DNA of 64,000 bases, taken from Planctomyces sp. SH-PL62 (GTDB lineage Bacteria; Planctomycetota; Planctomycetia; Isosphaerales; Isosphaeraceae). The translations under genes and the position numbers were made by a program. Below the pieces are notes generated by a model, which worked only from the letters and a program-made list of their open reading frames with translations, had not been told where the DNA came from and did not search any database. Location of the stretch: positions 4,340,001 to 4,404,000 of the forward strand of contig NZ_CP011273.1 in assembly GCF_001610895.1 (NCBI RefSeq), given 5' to 3'. Positions within the stretch are counted from its first letter, which is position 1; each line of letters begins with the position of its first letter. Below are positions 46,481 through 54,690 of this stretch, piece after piece.

Positions 46481-46499
46481 CTTGCGGCCGTGACGCAAG
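46481..46499. terminator. Short hairpin between convergent genes
   Basis: CTTGCG (46481-46486) pairs perfectly with CGCAAG (46494-46499) around a 7-base loop, 14 bases after the zinc-ribbon gene stop. The stem is only 6 bp, so support is modest. Confidence 0.35.
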
Positions 46500-46588
46500 A
46501 AGGCTGGGGCGTCGCTCATCCTTCTCTCCTGGGGCCGAGTCTCGCCGCCCCGATTCAAAGCGACCGGCGAGCCGGGCCGTCGGGGCCG

Positions 46589-47869
46589 TCAGGCGGTGGC
46601 CGAGTCGAGCGGGCTGCGCCAGATCGGCTGGACCGGGAAAAGGATCCGGGCGGCGTCCAGGGCGGTCGCCGTGGAGGCGATGAAGCCGTCTTCCTCGGCC
46701 GCCTCGTCGACTCCGACGTGGCCCATGGCGAGCCGCGTGAACGTCGCCGAGGTGAGCGAGAGATGGCGGCGGCTGAGTTTGTCGGGCTCGACCCGCGAGT
46801 CCTTGCCGTTGGCGTGGATCAGCCAGCGATGGTCGTCGACCGTCAGGCCGAGCTCGACCGGCGAGGCGACACCGGCGTCGTGGGCGCGACGGCTCAATTC
46901 AGGCAGGATGGCGCGTAGGAACCGTCCGACGTCCGGGACGTGGTACATGGAGACGGAGCCGTCAATCGCGTCCTGATCGAAGACCTTCCCCGAGGCCGCT
47001 CGACAGGCGTCGAGCGCGGGGTGATCGACGGGCGCATTGATCATGACTTCGGGATAGGCCCGTTCGAGGGCCTCGGCCCGGACCCGTCCGAGGAGCGCGC
47101 GGAGGGCCTGGGGATACGCCGGGTCGGACGCGATCTCGAGGATGCGATGGTCCTTCACGAACGCGTAGCCGCGCACGGCATCGCCCTGGCACGCCACCCA
47201 GATGACGTGGGCGTAGCGACGGCCGATGAGCCATCGCCAGTATTCCTCGGAGCGGATCGTCGTCCCGGTGGCCGTCCGGTATTGCATGTCGTAGAGGACC
47301 ATGAGGTCGCCCAGTTCGACTTGCCGCCAGGGACGGACGTGCCAGCCTCCCCCCTTCGCCTCGACGACGCCGTCGGTCGCCTGGGGGAGATTTCGACTCA
47401 GCGTCTGGCCGAAGGTGCTTCGGCCGCAGACCCCCCAACCCAGCGGCTTGTAGAACCGAGGCATCCGGGTCGTCAGGGCCTGGACCACCGCCCCGGTCGC
47501 CCGGGTCCGTTCGTCGGCGAGGCGCATCAGATTCTGGGCGAATCCGAGGCCCCGGTATTCGGGCAGGGTGCCGACCCAGACGACGCCGTTCATCGGCAGC
47601 GTCACCTCGCCATAGCGGATCTGGCGTTCGGTGAGGTGGGCGTGGCAGGCGATCCGGCCGTCGACCTTGACGAGCAGGCGCTGCTCGGGCCGGTACGCGG
47701 GGTCGCTCAAGGCCCCGAGGAAGGCCTCGCGATCCGGTCCGTGGAAGACGTGGAGCAGAGTCTGGTAGACCGCCTCATGATCGGCTTCGGTCCCCAGGCA
47801 ATACTCCACCGATCCTCGACGAAACGGGAGCCGAGTCTCCGGTGTGGAGGCTTTCATCGGGTCGACCAT
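46589..47869 (-). CDS. GNAT family N-acetyltransferase (Eis-like, two-domain)
   Basis: Encodes 426 residues. The first 150 residues form a GNAT domain with the acetyl-CoA-binding pattern VGTLPEYRGLGFAQNLM, followed by the FYKPLGW end block. A second GNAT-like domain (about 200-300) and a C-terminal SCP2-like region complete the Eis architecture, which acetylates amines such as aminoglycosides in mycobacteria. The substrate here is unknown. An ATG four codons downstream (47857) is an alternative start. It is separated from the BshC-like gene by a terminator. Confidence 0.8.
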   Translation of the reverse strand: MVDPMKASTPETRLPFRRGSVEYCLGTEADHEAVYQTLLHVFHGPDREAFLGALSDPAYRPEQRLLVKVDGRIACHAHLTERQIRYGEVTLPMNGVVWVGTLPEYRGLGFAQNLMRLADERTRATGAVVQALTTRMPRFYKPLGWGVCGRSTFGQTLSRNLPQATDGVVEAKGGGWHVRPWRQVELGDLMVLYDMQYRTATGTTIRSEEYWRWLIGRRYAHVIWVACQGDAVRGYAFVKDHRILEIASDPAYPQALRALLGRVRAEALERAYPEVMINAPVDHPALDACRAASGKVFDQDAIDGSVSMYHVPDVGRFLRAILPELSRRAHDAGVASPVELGLTVDDHRWLIHANGKDSRVEPDKLSRRHLSLTSATFTRLAMGHVGVDEAAEEDGFIASTATALDAARILFPVQPIWRSPLDSATA

Positions 47870-47985
47870 CTTTCGGACGCGCCGCCAGGGCGAGGGCTGT
47901 CAACCGTGGAATCGGCGCTTGCGTCGCTATTCACGACGCGGCACCGGGCTTCATCCATTCTACGGCCTGGTAAAGGGGCTCGCCC

Positions 47986-48014
47986 GAAAAAGTGGGGCCT
48001 TACCCTGCTTTTTC
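47986..48014 (-). terminator. Terminator after the BshC-like gene
   Basis: GAAAAAG (47986-47992) pairs with CTTTTTC (48008-48014), and GGG/CCC extends the stem after a small internal loop. It lies 28 bases after the stop on the minus strand, and the T-run is part of the arm. It can act in both directions. Confidence 0.55.
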
Positions 48015-48041
48015 CGCAAGCCGTAACGAACTCAACGGTTG

Positions 48042-49676
48042 TTACGACTCGGCGACCCCTGGAATGGGGTCTGCGGACGGTTTTGCGAGGTTCGTCATCA
48101 GGCCGCGCAGGCGATCGTGAGGATACAGGATGATTGCGTACTCACGACTCCGCGCCAGCCGGTTCTGATCGAGATCGGCGACGGTTTCGACGCGCCGTCT
48201 TTTCTGGGCCTCAATGCGATCGGCGACCAGGGGGTGCAGGGCTTCGTTCAAACTGCGAATTCTTCGGAATCGCGCCCGGCGTTCCTCGGGCCGCGTCGGA
48301 TCGGCGACCTGGAGCGTGCGCTTCTCCTCGACGACCGCCTGCTGCTCCGGCGTCAGGGGCTTGGCCAGGTGGCGGTCGGGATTGTACTCCAGGCTTCGAA
48401 GGTCGCGATCCAGTTCGGCCAGAGACTGCGACGATGCGGCGGACTGTGGCAAACCGAGCTGGACGGTCATCGAGAGAGTGAGAAATCCCGGAGGAGCGGC
48501 GTCGGCGAAGAATTTACGGGCCACCACGTCTCCCAACTCATCGTACTTCGCGCCGCCGATGCCGTGAATGAACAGATCGCTCAGGAGAAAGCGACTGAAC
48601 ATCGTCGTCGTCAGGGCACGAGTGCGGAGCCTCACGCCGGTGCTCGGCAGGTCCTGGAGCCGCTCGACCGCGCAACAGGCTTCACGATCCGGCGCCAGGG
48701 GAAGTTCCAGGAACGGCTCGGCCTCGTCGGAGATCCGTAATGACATCGTGCGGGCGTCCTGACGCACCATCAGGGGGCGTCGCCGCGGGCGCCCGGCACG
48801 CCAGGTCCAGAATGGGGCTTCGAGCCAGTCGCCCTCGCGCTTGAGGGCCGACACCGGATGGTTCTTGCTCCGGATCTTGTAGAACTCGCGGTACTCCTGG
48901 AGCGACTGGTTGTGGATCGCCTGGAACCTGGGCAGTTGCGCGAGCAGGTGGCAGGCGAACCACAAGAAGCCTTCGGTCTGGCAGATGCGGCTGAACGGCA
49001 CTTCCAGATTGCGGACGCCCCACGACTCCTCGATCCGCCTCCGGGCCGCGGCCAGGCGAAGGCCCAGGGGGAGGCCGCCGTCGCGATAGCGAGCGACCTC
49101 GGGCCAGAATCGTTCGATGAGCGGATCGACGGTCAGCCCATCAAGCTCATCCAGGACGCGGCCGCCGAACGAGGCGAAGAACGCTTCGTCGTGGACGGGG
49201 AGATCCTCATAAGGGGCCTCCCCTTCCCAGCGGTCGAAGTCGACGCGGCGCACCGCGAGCCGGCCGTCCTTGACGTGGGGGACCCGGATGGAGGCCGACT
49301 TGGGGATGTCGTCGTCGATGATGAGGTTGAGCGCCGAGGCGTCACGGCGGGCGGCGATCCCGGCGGCGGCGAAATTCTTCACCCAGACGCCCGGATGGAA
49401 CAGCTCGGGCTGATGGCCGGTCACGATCAGGCCGCTCCGGCCCTCGATGGCCGGGGGGGGCTCGACGCCGATCTCGGCCAGATACGAGCGGGCCTCGTCC
49501 GCGGCCTGTCGGCGCACCAGGTCGCGCAGCGGCCCGGCGGGTCGGCCCTGGAAATCGTACTCCCAGGTGGAGGCCCGTTGGATGTTGGCGTCGACGAGTG
49601 AAGGGGCCTGGTCGAGGGGAGGCGTCGCCAGCAGGCCGCCGTCATTCGAGGGAGCCCGCAGGCGCGTGCCTTTCAT
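48042..49676 (-). CDS. BshC-like conserved protein, function uncertain
   Basis: Encodes 544 residues from the ATG at 49676, which overlaps the glycosyltransferase stop by 4 bp. Near residue 80 it reads LIVTGHQPELFHPG, reminiscent of the TGQQxGLF block of BshC, the cysteine-adding enzyme of bacillithiol synthesis, and the length also matches (about 540). The remainder shows an acidic central domain and a helical C-terminal part (ESWGVRN, LGLPQSAASSQ). The relation is remote and a planctomycete-specific function is possible. Frame extends upstream without family similarity, so the internal start is preferred. It is coupled to a GT2 enzyme. Confidence 0.6.
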   Translation of the reverse strand: MKGTRLRAPSNDGGLLATPPLDQAPSLVDANIQRASTWEYDFQGRPAGPLRDLVRRQAADEARSYLAEIGVEPPPAIEGRSGLIVTGHQPELFHPGVWVKNFAAAGIAARRDASALNLIIDDDIPKSASIRVPHVKDGRLAVRRVDFDRWEGEAPYEDLPVHDEAFFASFGGRVLDELDGLTVDPLIERFWPEVARYRDGGLPLGLRLAAARRRIEESWGVRNLEVPFSRICQTEGFLWFACHLLAQLPRFQAIHNQSLQEYREFYKIRSKNHPVSALKREGDWLEAPFWTWRAGRPRRRPLMVRQDARTMSLRISDEAEPFLELPLAPDREACCAVERLQDLPSTGVRLRTRALTTTMFSRFLLSDLFIHGIGGAKYDELGDVVARKFFADAAPPGFLTLSMTVQLGLPQSAASSQSLAELDRDLRSLEYNPDRHLAKPLTPEQQAVVEEKRTLQVADPTRPEERRARFRRIRSLNEALHPLVADRIEAQKRRRVETVADLDQNRLARSREYAIILYPHDRLRGLMTNLAKPSADPIPGVAES

Positions 49677-50392
49677 CCTCCACAGCCTCCGCCCACTTCC
49701 AGGCCCGCGCGCTTCAGGGCGTCGGCGAAGACCTGGCGATAGTGGTTCAGCCGATAGGTCGAGTCGTCGAGCGAGCCGCCGAACGCCCGCGATTCGTCGA
49801 GGTAGATCAGGGGGACCGCGGCCTCGACGATCTTCAGCCCGTGCTGGACCGCCTGGACCCAGATCTGGAGCGGCATGGCGTAGCCCAGGTCGGTGACCTC
49901 GAAGCTCTCCAGGGCGCGGCGGTTGTAGGCCTTGAAGCCGCAGAAGGCGTCGGTCAGGTGGAGGCCCAGGCACTCGTTGAGCCAGCGGGTGACCTCGACG
50001 TTGATCCGCCGCCGCTCCTCCGGGGGGCGCTGGTCGGGATCGAAAACCTGGAGATAGCGGCTGCCGGAGACCATGTCGGCCTCGGCCAGCCGGGCGCCGA
50101 TCGCGGGGATCATCGCGGGCTCGTGCTGGCCGTCGCAGTCGAGCGTCACAAGGCCGTCGTAGTCCCCTTCAAGCGCCCGGGCGAAGGCCGTCTTGAGCCC
50201 CGCGCCGTAGCCGAGGTTGGTCGGATGGCGGACGACCTGGACGGACGGGAAGCGGCCGAGCAACTCCGGGGTCCGGTCGGTCGAGCCGTCGTCCACCACC
50301 AGCACGTCGCCGGCGTATTGAAGGACCTGGCGAAGCACCTCTTCCAGGTACTTCTCCTCGTTGTGGACGGGGATCGCGGTGAGGAGTTTCAT
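49673..50392 (-). CDS. Family 2 glycosyltransferase (dolichyl-phosphate mannose synthase-like)
   Basis: Encodes 239 residues from the ATG at 50392. LLTAIPVHNEEKYLEEVL, VVDDGSTD and DCDGQHEP (DxD metal site) define a single-domain GT-A enzyme without membrane segments, close to polyprenyl-phosphate sugar synthases. Such enzymes charge polyprenyl phosphate with a hexose that PMT-type transferases can use; one such transferase is encoded elsewhere in this window. The upstream in-frame extension to 50557 is unrelated to the fold. It is the first gene of a two-gene overlapping unit. Confidence 0.85.
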   Translation of the reverse strand: MKLLTAIPVHNEEKYLEEVLRQVLQYAGDVLVVDDGSTDRTPELLGRFPSVQVVRHPTNLGYGAGLKTAFARALEGDYDGLVTLDCDGQHEPAMIPAIGARLAEADMVSGSRYLQVFDPDQRPPEERRRINVEVTRWLNECLGLHLTDAFCGFKAYNRRALESFEVTDLGYAMPLQIWVQAVQHGLKIVEAAVPLIYLDESRAFGGSLDDSTYRLNHYRQVFADALKRAGLEVGGGCGG

Positions 50393-50650
50393 CGGCGAAG
50401 TTTCGCAAGGGGTTCGGGGGGCCGGGAGAGAGCGAGAGCGAGCGATTTCGGTCCGGCCGCCGTTCTCGGAACCTACGCATTCTAGGTTAGGGTCGGTCGA
50501 AGTCAACGACCCCGGCGGCCACCCCCCTTGACCGCCCTCCGCAACGGCTCCTAGCATGAATCCTCCTTCCGTCGATCGAGGTGCGCGACGCCGTCCGTCG
50601 ACCCTGGCCCGATTTCGCGATCATTCGGATTCTCTTGCCGGCTGAATCTC

Positions 50651-53600
50651 ATGACACGACCCGACGCCTCCTCGCCCGTCCCCGACAAGAAACGCCACCA
50701 CGACGACGCCGATCCCCGCCCCGAGGCTGTGGATGCGGCCGAGCCGCCCGACGCGGAGCCGGAGCCGGAGCCGTGGACGCCCGAGCGCGTCTCGGAGTGG
50801 AACGCGTATTACGACCTGTACGTCCTGGGGGCCGTGCTCCTGCTGGCGTTCGCGGCGTCCTGCATCCGGACCAATCACTCGCCGCTCTGGGCTAATCTCA
50901 AGATGGGCCGGGAGATCCTCGCCAGGGGGACGCCGGTGATGGCCGACGCCTTTTCCTACACCGAACAGGGCCGCAGCTGGGTCAACATCCCCTGGCTCTT
51001 CCAGGCGGCCGGCGCCGGGCTCTACAACGTCGCGTACGGCCTGGTGCCCGAGGCCCCGGACGATCCCACCGCCAACCGCGCCTCGGCCGAGCAGATCGCG
51101 ACCGGTGCCCTGGTGGCCCTCACGGCGCTCGCGAGGCTGCTGACGGCCTATTTGTTGCTGCGCGTGAGGCATCGAGGGCCCGGCCTCTGGTGGACGGCGG
51201 TCTGCACGGCCCTGGCGTTGGGCGCGATCATCGGCCCCGCCGGCCTGATGCTCGGGGGAGTCGCACAGCCGGCCGTCGTCGGCCCTTCGACCTGGGGCGT
51301 CCTTTTCCTCGCCTTCGAGACGCTCTGGTTGTTCCGGGCCTTCGTCCAGAAGAAGGCCGGCGCGCTTTACGCGCTCGTGCCGCTCTTCCTGGTCTGGGCG
51401 AACGTCGACGACTCGTTCCTGTTCGGCCTGCTGATCCTGGGCGCCGCCGTCCTGGGCAAATTCCTGGACGGCCGCCGTTCGGTTGAGAACGCCCCGGTCG
51501 GACGTCGGCCGGTCGACGACGAGGAGGAGCGGGCCCCGGTCTCGACCGGCCTGGCGGCCTCGATCCTCCTGGCCTGCGCCGTGGTCGTGCTGGCCAACCC
51601 GTCGCACGTGAAGATCTATCCGGCCGCGCTGGAGCCGGTGACGAGCTTCTTCTCGGGAGGCGAGCCGCCGACGACCTTCGACCAGCTCTCGTATTTCGGC
51701 AAGACGATCCGCACCCAGTACCCCGCGGGGTGGCACTGGCTGACCCTGTATTACCTGGTCGTCGTCTCCCTGGCGGCAGCGACGTTCGTGCTGAACGCGG
51801 CGAGATTTTCGTGGGCCCGATTCCTGCCGTTCGCCTTCGCGGCGTTCGCCTGGGCCGTCTACATGCGGTACAGCGCCGAGTTCGCCGTCGTGGCGGCGGC
51901 GGTCGCGGCGCTCAACGGGCAGGAGTGGTATCAGCGGCGATTCGGCGTCGAGGGGAAGCTCGGCACGGGCTGGGCGGTCTGGTCGACCGGGGGCCGACTG
52001 GTCACGCTGGCGTCCCTGTTCCTCTGCGTCAGCATCTCGATCACCGGCTACGGCAAGTCTCCGGGCGACCCCCGCTTCGGCTTCGGCTTCGATCCGAACG
52101 ACTTCGCGTTCGAGGCGGCCGAGTATCTCGCGGCGCACGACGACATCAAGGGGAACGTCTTCAACTGGACCCCCAGCCAGGGGGACGCGCTGCTTTGGAA
52201 GGCCGGAGCGACCCGCAAGACGTTCGTCGACAATCGCTCCCGGCTCTTCCCCGATTCGATTCTGGAAGAGCATCGGACGCTCCTCAACGCCCTGCGCGAC
52301 GACGACCCGGAGATCTGGAAGCCGATCTTCGACAAGTACGGCGTGTCGACGGTCATGCTGGATTCGGCGACCGCGACCAACACCTATCGACGGCTCACCC
52401 AGAGCCCCAACTGGATCCCGTTCTACGACGACGGCCGGGTCGTGATGTTCGGCCGTGCGGATGCGGCCGAGCCCGACCTCGCGACGTTCCGGGCGAACCG
52501 TCTCGACCCCGATCTGAGGGCGTATAAGGTCACCTCGCCGACGCCGGCCGCCGACCGGCCGCCCACGCCCGTGAACTGGATCGACGACGTCTTCCAGAGC
52601 CGCGCCCTGACCCCCCCGCGCACGCGCAACAACGCCGCCCGCCGGTGGCTCACCACCGGAGTCGACTCCGACGGCGCCCCCGTCCCGCCCGACCCGGCCC
52701 GCTGCCTGCTGGCGATCCGCGAGGCCCGGACCGCCCTGTCGCTGAACCCGGACGACACCACGGCGTATCGCCTGCTCGTCCTCGCCTATCGTGGACTGGC
52801 CCAGCAGGAGGCCGCCCTGATCGGGGGCGTTGAGCTGACCCCCGAGAACCGCGAGCGGATCGCCGCGATCAAGCCCGGCGGCGCGCTCATGAGCGATCGG
52901 CTCCGTCAGATCGTCACCTCGCTGAACTACGCGATCCAGACGACCCCCCCGCCCGCGACGCCCGACGAGCGCCGCGAGTTGATGTCGCTCCAGTTCGAGT
53001 TGTTCGAGACCTACCTGCAACTCGGATTCATCGACCTGGCCCGCGACCAGCTCCGGGCTTTCCTCGACGCCGCCAAGCCGGGCGAACTCGAGCCCCAGGT
53101 CCGCAGCGTCTACGCGAACCAGCTCGACACGCTGAACCGCCAGATGGAGCAGATCAGCCAGACGCTCGGCACCCTCCAGATCGAGCGCCAGGCGGGGCCG
53201 ATCGAGCTCGGACAGTTCGCCATGAGCCAGGGGGCGGCCGGTCTGGCCATCATCCAGTTCGAGGACGCCGAGCGGGGCAATATGAGCCCGATGATCGTCA
53301 AGCCGCAGCTCCTCGACCTGTATTGCGGCACGGGCCAGCCGGATCGCGCGCTGGAGTTGCTCTCCGCGGCCGGCGTCGACGACGCCAGCCTCGGCGATCC
53401 CGGGCTGGCGACGTTCCGTCAGGGGCTGGTTTACAAGCTCCTGGGGAACTACGCATCGGCTGCGTCGCTCTGGCAAGGCCGCTCGATCCCGAGACTGGCT
53501 TACGACCGGAGCACGAAGGCGATCGGCATCGCCACCCGGATGCTCCACGGCGACCTCGTCGGTGCGGCCAATGACGGCATGTCGGCCCCCAGCCTGCTCG

Positions 53601-53938
53601 GCCGCGAGGCCGACTGGGAATTCGACCTGGCCCAGTGCCTGCTGGAGTCCGGTGAGCCCGAGCGGGCCGCCGAGCACTACACGAAAGCCCTGGAACTGAC
53701 CCCGGAAAGCGCCGTCCGTCCGCTCATCGCCTACTACCTGGAGAAGATCGGCAAGCCCGTCCCGCCGAAGCCGGAGCCGGCCCAGGCCCCCGCCGCCGAG
53801 GCCGCCAAGCCGGCAGCGACTCCATCTGAGGAGCCCAAGGCCGAGGCTCCCAAGGCCGAGGAGCCGAAAGCCGAGGCTCCCAAGGCCGAGGAGCCGAAAG
53901 CCGAGGCTCCCGGGCCGGAGGGGGCCGGGAAGCCCTGA
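50651..53938 (+). CDS. Large membrane protein with TPR region and a PKAE repeat tail
   Basis: Encodes 1095 residues. An acidic N-terminus of about 55 residues is followed by roughly ten hydrophobic segments to about residue 470, including WVNIPWLFQ, which recalls glycosyltransferase-39-like planctomycete proteins. Residues about 690-1030 are helical and TPR-like (DRALELLSAAGV, EPERAAEHYTKALELTPES). The last 40 residues are a Pro-Lys-Ala-Glu repeat. I cannot name the function. It diverges from the GT2 gene across a 258-base gap. Confidence 0.65.
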   Translation: MTRPDASSPVPDKKRHHDDADPRPEAVDAAEPPDAEPEPEPWTPERVSEWNAYYDLYVLGAVLLLAFAASCIRTNHSPLWANLKMGREILARGTPVMADAFSYTEQGRSWVNIPWLFQAAGAGLYNVAYGLVPEAPDDPTANRASAEQIATGALVALTALARLLTAYLLLRVRHRGPGLWWTAVCTALALGAIIGPAGLMLGGVAQPAVVGPSTWGVLFLAFETLWLFRAFVQKKAGALYALVPLFLVWANVDDSFLFGLLILGAAVLGKFLDGRRSVENAPVGRRPVDDEEERAPVSTGLAASILLACAVVVLANPSHVKIYPAALEPVTSFFSGGEPPTTFDQLSYFGKTIRTQYPAGWHWLTLYYLVVVSLAAATFVLNAARFSWARFLPFAFAAFAWAVYMRYSAEFAVVAAAVAALNGQEWYQRRFGVEGKLGTGWAVWSTGGRLVTLASLFLCVSISITGYGKSPGDPRFGFGFDPNDFAFEAAEYLAAHDDIKGNVFNWTPSQGDALLWKAGATRKTFVDNRSRLFPDSILEEHRTLLNALRDDDPEIWKPIFDKYGVSTVMLDSATATNTYRRLTQSPNWIPFYDDGRVVMFGRADAAEPDLATFRANRLDPDLRAYKVTSPTPAADRPPTPVNWIDDVFQSRALTPPRTRNNAARRWLTTGVDSDGAPVPPDPARCLLAIREARTALSLNPDDTTAYRLLVLAYRGLAQQEAALIGGVELTPENRERIAAIKPGGALMSDRLRQIVTSLNYAIQTTPPPATPDERRELMSLQFELFETYLQLGFIDLARDQLRAFLDAAKPGELEPQVRSVYANQLDTLNRQMEQISQTLGTLQIERQAGPIELGQFAMSQGAAGLAIIQFEDAERGNMSPMIVKPQLLDLYCGTGQPDRALELLSAAGVDDASLGDPGLATFRQGLVYKLLGNYASAASLWQGRSIPRLAYDRSTKAIGIATRMLHGDLVGAANDGMSAPSLLGREADWEFDLAQCLLESGEPERAAEHYTKALELTPESAVRPLIAYYLEKIGKPVPPKPEPAQAPAAEAAKPAATPSEEPKAEAPKAEEPKAEAPKAEEPKAEAPGPEGAGKP
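53834..53911 (+). repeat. Tandem 30-bp repeat encoding PKAEAPKAEE
   Basis: Two complete 30-bp units (53834-53863 and 53864-53893) and a partial third (from 53894) encode the decapeptide PKAEAPKAEE at the C-terminus of the TPR membrane protein. Such units vary in number by slippage. Confidence 0.85.
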
Positions 53939-53969
53939 CGGGACTTGCCGACGGCGGGCCGTCGACCTG

Positions 53970-54686
53970 TCAGCGGACGGGTTCGGCGGCCCTGGCCGGC
54001 CCGAGGAGGACGACGTTGTCGACCTGGCAGACCACGTCCTGGAAATCGTCGTTCGTCGAGTATTCCCAGCCGATCAGGTAGCTGTTCGGGATCGGCTTCC
54101 CGGTGGCCTTGTCGCGGTTGGGATAGATCATTGCCTTGTACGGCTGGGGGGCGAGCCGCTTGTTGACGCGGGCGACGACGGCCGGTTCCGAGAAGACGCC
54201 GCCGTCGTCCAGGCCGTCGTTCGACGCCCAGAGGCCGAACGGTTCGTCGCCCGGGTCGAACTCGACCTTCGCTCCCGCTTCGAGAGGGGGCGGGAGGTTG
54301 GCGTCGGTCTCCAGGTCCCTGGTCGTGTTCTTGAAGGTATAGGTCCAAGTCTCGCTTTTCGACGGCGCGCCGACGGCTTGCGGCCGATACCAGCCGCCTC
54401 GGTTCCGGGTCTCCAGCCCCAACGCGATGACCGGCCGATAGATCACCGGGCCGTCGCCGGCCTTGCGGAACAGGCCCGAGGTCTCTGCGGCCGTCGTGAC
54501 GACCGGGTTGAGCAGGTCGTCGTACATCGACAGGCCGTAACGGTCCTTCAGGACGACGATCCAGTCGGGTTCGTTCGGCCCCGGCGCGATCTTCGGCTGG
54601 GCCGGCGTTTGGGCCGACGCGGCCCCGAGGCAGGTCGCGGCGACCATCCCGCAGGCGGCCGATCGCAACGATCGTTTCATCGACAT
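53970..54686 (-). CDS. Secreted protein, function unknown
   Basis: Encodes 238 residues. A signal peptide (SLRSAACGMVAATCLGAASA) is followed by a mature protein whose last 30 residues (GWEYSTNDDFQDVVCQVDNV) resemble the Asp-rich repeated end motif of planctomycete extracellular proteins. I recognise no catalytic family. The start at 54686 lies 4 bases after the YfhO-type gene stop, so the two are probably co-transcribed; a second ATG at 54680 is possible. Confidence 0.65.
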   Translation of the reverse strand: MSMKRSLRSAACGMVAATCLGAASAQTPAQPKIAPGPNEPDWIVVLKDRYGLSMYDDLLNPVVTTAAETSGLFRKAGDGPVIYRPVIALGLETRNRGGWYRPQAVGAPSKSETWTYTFKNTTRDLETDANLPPPLEAGAKVEFDPGDEPFGLWASNDGLDDGGVFSEPAVVARVNKRLAPQPYKAMIYPNRDKATGKPIPNSYLIGWEYSTNDDFQDVVCQVDNVVLLGPARAAEPVR

Positions 54687-54690
54687 GTTT

